This document shows positions 59,364-64,000 of a stretch of 64,000 nt of DNA, one piece after another. The stretch comes from G020348385 sp964580235 (GTDB taxonomy: Bacteria > Acidobacteriota > Aminicenantia > Aminicenantales > Aminicenantaceae), in assembly GCA_964580235.1 (NCBI GenBank), contig CAZOJY010000003.1, positions 8,221 to 72,220 on the forward strand, written 5' to 3'. The number at the start of each line of letters is the position of its first letter. Position 1 is the first letter of the stretch. Position numbers and translations under genes: made by a program. The notes under the pieces were generated by a model that worked only from the letters and a program-made list of their open reading frames with translations, was not told the origin of the DNA and did not search any database.

Positions 59364-59803
59364 TTGCCCTGCATCATCTCCTTTTTAAATCTTAAGACAG
59401 TTATAATGCGATGGGTTGCAGTAAATCACTCTCCATTTTCTTCGAGTGCTCTCCACTGACATCCTGAAATGAGAGTACCACAGTTAAAGCAGCAGGGTCA
59501 ATTGCCAAAAAATCGATAATAACAACCACCAAGGGCCCTCAGAAATATTCTCCCATCTCTTCGGCTGCCAAAAGACGCCCGCTCTCCTTTTCATGTTCAT
59601 TTTTATGGTATACTCACAGAGGGAGGACCAGGCCGGAGAAGTGGCAGTGCGATTTCAGGTATCTTGGGGATCGCAAATAATCATCTCCTGCCGGGGAAAG
59701 AAGCATTACCAGAAGCATCGATTGTGATTTTGCAGTATTTGAACGAGAGCAAACAGAGAGTTATTGGAATGAGGAATCCTAAACTGATGCAATGGAGTGA
59801 GAC
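59364..59803. other. Intergenic region, kinase (-) / sulfatase (+)
   Basis: The largest non-coding stretch, about 440 bases. It must hold both divergent promoters. A TATACT -10-like hexamer (59609-59614) precedes the sulfatase by about 190 bases, with no good -35 match. Short frames such as one from a GTG near 59641 reach only about 28 codons and have no family likeness. No strong repeat or RNA fold is evident. Confidence 0.4.
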
Positions 59804-61399
59804 ATGAACAAAATTTCCAGGCGGCGTTTTTTAAAAACGGCCGTAAACAGTGCCCTTGCTGTGTCAACTCTGAGATGCAGCCTACTCAAAGCCAAAAAAA
59901 AGCCGATGAATTTGGTTTTTATCATGACAGACCAGCAGCCTGTAAGCACACTGGGATGTTATGGCAATCCGCTCAATCCTACACCGAACCTTGATCGCCT
60001 GGCCCGAAAGAGCATGCGCTTCAGCAATTTTTACATAAGCGCTTTCCCCTGCAGTCCATCTCGTGCCAGCATGCTGACCGGGTTGTATCCCCAGAAACAC
60101 GGCGTTATCACGAATAATGTTCTCCTTGAGGACAAGATCCCATCCCTCGGATTCATCATGAAAGATTCCGGCAGAGATACAGGATATTTCGGCAAAAGCC
60201 ATCTCAAAGGGTATATGTACAGAAACATGCCGTGGAGGGAACCCTTCAACGGGAATTGGTACTGGAAGCGTATTCCCGATGATCACGAATATAAATTGGA
60301 ACAGGTGGAAGGAGGATTCGGAGAGGACTGTCCTCAACTGGGATTCGAAACCTGGGCAGGAGGATGGAAAGATTACCATTACTACTTGAGAAATGTTGGG
60401 TTGGGAGAGCTGCTGAAAGAGCGCCCGATCCCCGGAAATCACAACGACCTTCCCAGTGCAGGAAGGGGGGAGCACCGGTATTCCCTACTCCCTGAGGAGC
60501 ACCACATGGCCTCATTTTTTGCCCAGAAAGCGGTGCAGTACATCCGGTCGCAGCATGAAAAAAAACGACCCTTTAGTATGGTACTTTCTTTTTATGGTCC
60601 TCATCTCCCTGTCGCACCGCCTAAACCTTGGGATGAAAAGTATTCTCTCGAGCAGTGTCCTCTGCCGCCGAACCATCACGACATGCTAGAGGGAAAGCCG
60701 ATAGAACAGAAAAATAACGATGTTTGTTATATGGCGCCGAATTGGGAAGAAGCCCTGTTTCGAGATTATATCAGACGTTATTACGGATATTGTGCCTATA
60801 TCGACCAACAGATCGGACGAGTCTTGGATACATTGACCGATTGTGGACTTGATGATAACACCATCGTGGTTTTTACCTCAGACCATGGCGATATGATTGC
60901 AGCCCACGGATTCATCTACAAAATGGACACCTGCTGCTATCAAGAACTGGCAAATGTCCCGTTCATCATACGGGTGCCTGGAGTGACTCAACCAGGCTCT
61001 ATGACCAACTGTCTCACCAGCAATATCGATATCTTGCCCACACTTATCGACTTATTAGGGATCCCGGACCAAAAGGAAATGCAGGGGAAAAGCTTTCGTC
61101 ATTTGCTCGTTTCTCCAGAGGCTTCTTTTCGCGACCGTGTGTTCATCCACTGGAACGGTCCCTCCTTTATAGATTTTGACGGACAGTGGAAATGTGCCCT
61201 CCATCCCAGGAGCGAGATCGACGAACTCTATAATCTCCGAGAGGATCCTGGCGAGCTGAAGAATTTAGCTCACCATACGAGATATGCAGAGGTCATGAAA
61301 AAAAGACGCAGGGAAATCTATGACTGGCTTTACGAGACAGGATATCCTTTTGCAGATGTCATTGAACGGGAAACAAAAGACAGGCATCTGATATTATAG
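59804..61399 (+). CDS. Tat-exported type I sulfatase
   Basis: A Tat signal (KISRRRFLKTAVNSALA) opens the protein. The sulfatase signature FPCSPSRASMLTG (Cys near residue 83) is the Cys-type site converted to formylglycine, and NLVFIMTDQQP supplies the first metal ligands. Later FTSDHGD completes the calcium site. It removes sulfate esters from a sugar or similar substrate in the periplasm or outside. Cys-type sulfatases in anaerobes need an anSME or FGE maturase, which is not in the window. Start ATG 59804 follows TGGAG. No glycosidase neighbours are present, so the substrate cannot be guessed. Confidence 0.92.
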   Translation: MNKISRRRFLKTAVNSALAVSTLRCSLLKAKKKPMNLVFIMTDQQPVSTLGCYGNPLNPTPNLDRLARKSMRFSNFYISAFPCSPSRASMLTGLYPQKHGVITNNVLLEDKIPSLGFIMKDSGRDTGYFGKSHLKGYMYRNMPWREPFNGNWYWKRIPDDHEYKLEQVEGGFGEDCPQLGFETWAGGWKDYHYYLRNVGLGELLKERPIPGNHNDLPSAGRGEHRYSLLPEEHHMASFFAQKAVQYIRSQHEKKRPFSMVLSFYGPHLPVAPPKPWDEKYSLEQCPLPPNHHDMLEGKPIEQKNNDVCYMAPNWEEALFRDYIRRYYGYCAYIDQQIGRVLDTLTDCGLDDNTIVVFTSDHGDMIAAHGFIYKMDTCCYQELANVPFIIRVPGVTQPGSMTNCLTSNIDILPTLIDLLGIPDQKEMQGKSFRHLLVSPEASFRDRVFIHWNGPSFIDFDGQWKCALHPRSEIDELYNLREDPGELKNLAHHTRYAEVMKKRRREIYDWLYETGYPFADVIERETKDRHLIL

Positions 61400-61424
61400 A
61401 AAAAACCTTGTGAGTATTTGGTTT

Positions 61425-61438
61425 TTGACTTGAGTCAA
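61425..61438 (+). promoter_or_regulatory. FNR/CRP-family operator
   Basis: TTGACTTGAGTCAA has perfect six-base arms around TG, the TTGA-N6-TCAA form bound by FNR-type regulators. Its centre is about 41.5 bases before the start expected from the TATAAT at 61461-61466, the standard class II activation position. Confidence 0.68.
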
Positions 61439-61460
61439 TGCGGTTAAGCATAGATTTTTT

Positions 61461-61466
61461 TATAAT
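61461..61466 (+). promoter_or_regulatory. Sigma-70-type -10 element
   Basis: A perfect TATAAT, 31 bases before the DUF438 gene start. No good -35 hexamer lies at the usual spacing, as expected for an activator-dependent promoter using the FNR-type site upstream. Confidence 0.6.
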
Positions 61467-61497
61467 GAAACATGAAAATTAAAATGGGGAGGTTAAA

Positions 61498-62739
61498 ATG
61501 AGTGAATTAATAGAAAGTGCTGAAAAACGAAAAGAACTTCTCAAGCATATGATCCTTCAACTCCATGATGGGACAGCTCCTGAAGCCGTTAAGACGCAGC
61601 TGATTCGCCTGCTCGGGAAGGTGCCTTATAATGATGTCGTTAAGGTCGAACAGGAATTGATCGATGAAGGTTTGCCGCAGGAAGAGGTTCTCAAGCTGTG
61701 CGATATTCATACGATGGCGTTAGATGGTATCCTTGATCATACGGAAGAGAAAACGGCCCCTCCAGGCCATCCCGTCCATACGTTCAAAGAGGAAAACAGG
61801 GCTTTGCGGAAAGAAATTCAGACATTGGAACATTTGTATGACGGAGCAAAAAATGCAAAAGACAAGGAACAATTAAGCACATTATTTGATGAGATTCACC
61901 AGCACTTCAATGCTTTGATGGATGTGGATAAGCATTATTTGCGCAAGGAAAATCTTCTTTTCCCTTTCTTGGAAAAGCACGGCGTAACCGGACCTCCGAC
62001 CGTCATGTGGGGCAAACACGATGAGACCCGGGAGCTCTTGAAAGGAGCGATTGAGGCCCTCGGTGTCACAGAGGAGATCACTGTGGAAGAAGCGAAAACC
62101 GTGGTCGATCTTGTTCTCAATCCTGCGTCCAAAGCGGTAGACGACATGATCAACAAAGAGGAAGAAATCCTTTTCCCGATGTGCATGGACACCTTGAGCG
62201 ACGGTGAGTGGCTGGAGATCGAAAGGCAGAGCATTGAGTATGGGTTCTGCCTGTATGATCCCAAAGTGAAATGGAGCCCGGAAGGGGTAGATTTGGAAGA
62301 GAGAGTGGGCGAAGAGATCGATAAAATCCAACTTCCCAGCGGCAGTTTTAATGGGGAAGAATTGACGGCGATTTTGAATACGATCCCTTTCGATATGACC
62401 TTTATCGACAAGGAAGACAGGGTGAAATATTTCACGCAGGGAAGGGAGCGGATATTTGCGCGCAGCAGGGCAATCCTTGGACGGAATGTGCGGCAGTGCC
62501 ATCCTCCCTCCAGTGTACATGTGGTCGAGAAGATTTTAGAGAATTTCAAATCAGGAAAAGAAGACCGTACCTCATTCTGGATCACCTTGAGCGATAGATT
62601 TATCCACATCGAATACTTTGCCCTGCGGGGTGAAGACGGAGACTATTTGGGGACTTTAGAGGTCAGCCAGGATTTAACAGAGAAGAGGAAGCTGAAGGGA
62701 GAGCAGAGACTGCTCCAAGATGCCCGAAAGGAGCATTAA
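61498..62739 (+). CDS. DUF438/hemerythrin/PAS sensor protein
   Basis: The order is an N-terminal DUF438 domain (residues 1-80, LLKHMILQLHDGT), a hemerythrin-like HHE domain (near 85-240; HQHFNALMDVDKHYLRKENLLFP split by repeats, HDETRELL, KEEEILFP) and a C-terminal PAS domain (near 285-400; MTFIDKEDRVKYFTQGRERIF, RSRAILGRNVRQCHPP, LEVSQDLTEKRKL). No membrane segment or output domain is present. This family is seen in anaerobes and often linked to NO or O2 stress and to DUF1858/DUF2249 proteins, as here. The ribosome-binding site GGGGAGG is strong. The FNR-type promoter fits induction on loss of O2 or exposure to NO. Confidence 0.9.
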   Translation: MSELIESAEKRKELLKHMILQLHDGTAPEAVKTQLIRLLGKVPYNDVVKVEQELIDEGLPQEEVLKLCDIHTMALDGILDHTEEKTAPPGHPVHTFKEENRALRKEIQTLEHLYDGAKNAKDKEQLSTLFDEIHQHFNALMDVDKHYLRKENLLFPFLEKHGVTGPPTVMWGKHDETRELLKGAIEALGVTEEITVEEAKTVVDLVLNPASKAVDDMINKEEEILFPMCMDTLSDGEWLEIERQSIEYGFCLYDPKVKWSPEGVDLEERVGEEIDKIQLPSGSFNGEELTAILNTIPFDMTFIDKEDRVKYFTQGRERIFARSRAILGRNVRQCHPPSSVHVVEKILENFKSGKEDRTSFWITLSDRFIHIEYFALRGEDGDYLGTLEVSQDLTEKRKLKGEQRLLQDARKEH

Positions 62740-62740
62740 G

Positions 62741-63277
62741 GTGGGTAAGTCAGAATCCAATTTTCAGATAAGCCCTGAGACGAAGATCGGGGCACTGCTG
62801 GATAATTTCCCTGATCTCGAAAAAACTTTGCTGGAAATTGCGCCGCAATTCAAGAAGCTTCGCAACCCCATATTGAGAAAAACGATAGCGAGAGTCACAT
62901 CGTTAAAACAAGCATCTGCTGTTGGCAAGATCCCTTTAGCCGAAATGATCAACAGGCTGCGAAGCGAAGCAGGAATCCAGGAAGAATTTGTGTCGGATGA
63001 AGCGATCGAGACTGTATCTAGAGAGATTCCCTCCTGGTTTAAAACTTCTGGGGTCGTCCAAAGCCTGGATGCCCGGCTTATGCTCGAAAAGGGAGAACAG
63101 CCGATAAATAGAGTTTTTTCTGATTGCAAAAGTTTAAAAACCGGTGATATCTATGAATTAATCACCCCCTTTCTTCCTGCCCCACTGATCGATGCTGCTA
63201 AAGAAAAAGGGTATCTGATCTGGTCGAAAAAAGAGGGAGCAGGGGTGTTCAAGACCTATTTGACCCCTGAGACCTGA
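62741..63277 (+). CDS. DUF1858-DUF2249 protein
   Basis: An N-terminal DUF1858 helix domain (residues 1-75; TKIGALLDNFPDLEKTLLEIAPQF) is followed by a DUF2249/TusA-like fold (residues 105-178; LKTGDIYELITPFLPAPLIDAAKEKGY). The usual DUF1858 Cys is absent. The start is GTG 62741 with AAAGGAG, one base after the DUF438 stop; an upstream ATG at 62720 lies inside that gene and lacks such a site. The two are clearly one operon. Function of the pair is unknown, although both domains recur with hemerythrin-like and Fe-S repair proteins. Confidence 0.88.
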   Translation: MGKSESNFQISPETKIGALLDNFPDLEKTLLEIAPQFKKLRNPILRKTIARVTSLKQASAVGKIPLAEMINRLRSEAGIQEEFVSDEAIETVSREIPSWFKTSGVVQSLDARLMLEKGEQPINRVFSDCKSLKTGDIYELITPFLPAPLIDAAKEKGYLIWSKKEGAGVFKTYLTPET

Positions 63278-63418
63278 TCGTTCAGATTCTCTTTAGGTGT
63301 ATGCGCAACAGCCCATGTTCTATATAAAAAAGGACAAGTGAAAATATATGAGGTGATACAGGCGATCAATAAAGCAGGATACAAAGCCATAGATTACAAA
63401 TTTACGGAGTCCAAATGA
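63278..63418 (+). pseudogene. Remnant of heavy-metal-associated (HMA) domain
   Basis: Directly after the DUF2249 stop and in the same frame, 46 codons stay open to a TGA that overlaps the ATG of the reductase (ATGA). The last 35 read AHVLYKKGQVKIYEVIQAI and NKAGYKAID, the second half of an HMA/MerP fold (strand, helix, and the A-GYKA ending). The first half with the metal-binding C-x2-C is missing and no start codon fits. HMA domains stand alone as MerP or at the N-terminus of mercuric reductase, so this is a broken copy of one of these. Confidence 0.65.
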
Positions 63419-64000
63419 AACACTATGACCTGATCATTTTGGGTGGCGGGGCAGCAGGCTTCGCTGCAGCCATGAAAGCCGATGAACTTAAAGCTAAGAC
63501 ATTGATGGTGAACAACAATTCTGTAGGCATCGGCGGGACTTGTGTAAATGTAGGCTGCCTGCCTACAAAGCATTTACTGTATGTTGGAGAACTCATTCAT
63601 AAGATTAAAAAAAACAACTTGAATGGCCTGAGCACTTCAGTCTCCTTTGATTTTCAAACATTAATCGATGAAAAGAACGAACTTGTTGATAAATTAAGAG
63701 ACGAAAAATACACGAAGGTGTTGAGCGGTTTAACCGATGTTGAATTCATCGAAGGGAATGCCAGGTTTGTTTCAGGTTCACAGATCCAGGTAAATAATGA
63801 CACATATGAAGCCAGAAAATTCATTATCGCAACTGGTTCCTCTTCCTTCATTCTTCCTATCGAGGGAATAGACCGAGTAGATTATTTGACCAACATCGAA
63901 GCGCTGCAGTTAAGGGAGTTGCCCAAATCCATGATCGTTCTTGGGGGGAGGGCGTTAGCCCTTGAATTTGCCCAGATGTTTTCGAGGTTCGGGACTAAAG
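63415..64000 (+). CDS. Mercuric-reductase-like flavoprotein disulfide reductase (3' partial)
   Basis: The gene runs off the right edge after 195 codons. The N-terminal FAD motif IILGGGAAGFAAA is followed by the redox-active disulfide GGTCVNVGCLPTK, the form used by mercuric reductases and dihydrolipoamide dehydrogenases. FIIATGSS and LGGRALALEFAQMFSRFGTK follow; GGRALALEFAQM is much closer to MerA than to lipoamide dehydrogenase. The adjacent HMA remnant supports the MerA line. Whether Hg(II) is the true substrate depends on the C-terminal Cys pair, which lies outside the window. It uses NADPH and acts in the cytosol. Confidence 0.88.
   Translation, partial: MKHYDLIILGGGAAGFAAAMKADELKAKTLMVNNNSVGIGGTCVNVGCLPTKHLLYVGELIHKIKKNNLNGLSTSVSFDFQTLIDEKNELVDKLRDEKYTKVLSGLTDVEFIEGNARFVSGSQIQVNNDTYEARKFIIATGSSSFILPIEGIDRVDYLTNIEALQLRELPKSMIVLGGRALALEFAQMFSRFGTK

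Noticed and set aside
59641..59730. Small open frame upstream of the sulfatase
   Set aside because: About 28 codons with a GTG start and no recognisable features; chance cannot be excluded.
1..64000. tRNA, rRNA, CRISPR array, transposase or phage genes
   Set aside because: None was recognised by eye on either strand. A covariance-model search (tRNAscan, Rfam) would be needed to exclude small RNAs.

Overview
The window looks like the chromosome of an anaerobic, Gram-negative, peptide- and amino-acid-using bacterium. The best fit is the Acidobacteriota/Candidatus Aminicenantes neighbourhood. This is an inference from gene content: many PQQ-like propeller proteins, a Ser/Thr kinase with a TolB-like propeller tail, an Acidobacteria-type VWFA protein, secreted M14 and M24 peptidases, OmpA and beta-barrel proteins, and ferredoxin- and H2-linked redox enzymes. 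No rRNA gene or other marker confirms it. I saw no tRNA, CRISPR array, phage gene or insertion sequence.

Layout. (1) 1-5904 (+): a sensory [FeFe]-hydrogenase/histidine kinase cut by the window start, two response-regulator proteins, and a fused NfnAB transhydrogenase. (2) 5919-10308: periplasmic cyclophilin, VKOR-DsbA fusion, and a CusRS-like two-component pair. (3) 10361-20029: envelope proteins and secreted peptidases, namely a membrane-anchored methyltransferase, a beta-barrel protein, an M24 peptidase, two M14 carboxypeptidases with calcium-loop inserts, a VWFA protein and an OmpA lipoprotein. (4) 20041-22754 (-): an aldehyde oxidase-like molybdenum subunit whose [2Fe-2S] partner survives only as a C-terminal remnant behind a bacteriohemerythrin gene. 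(5) 22955-46656: a redox/propeller island. Its core is fifteen tightly packed + strand genes (24478-45228) encoding six PQQ-like propellers, an NHL propeller, a small Tat cysteine protein, a NapG/NapH-like pair, a fused NuoE-NuoF protein, a NuoG-like/GltD-like FAD protein, a glycosyltransferase and an ABC exporter-type module. Two further propellers, close paralogues in opposite orientation, lie at its edges. (6) 46686-54435 (-): a glutamate synthase set with fused amidotransferase/GXGXG, a double-barrel FMN ferredoxin subunit and a GlcD-like FAD/Fe-S oxidase. (7) 54661-64000: an anchored methyltransferase, SDR oxidoreductase, Ser/Thr kinase, Tat sulfatase, a DUF438/hemerythrin/PAS gene behind an FNR-type promoter, a DUF1858/DUF2249 gene, a heavy-metal-domain remnant, and a mercuric-reductase-like gene cut by the window end.

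How the parts may work together. The left end senses H2 or redox state and balances NADH, NADPH and ferredoxin. The island has a cytosolic NADH/flavin/Fe-S module of the kind used in electron-bifurcating complexes, next to a membrane and periplasmic Fe-S relay. It has no hydrogenase, formate dehydrogenase or cytochrome c to name the end reaction, so the electron donor or acceptor and the role of the propellers are unknown. That module is the strongest candidate for an undescribed system here. Many start codons were moved from the longest open frame to a nearby ATG, GTG or TTG with a ribosome-binding site; each entry says so.
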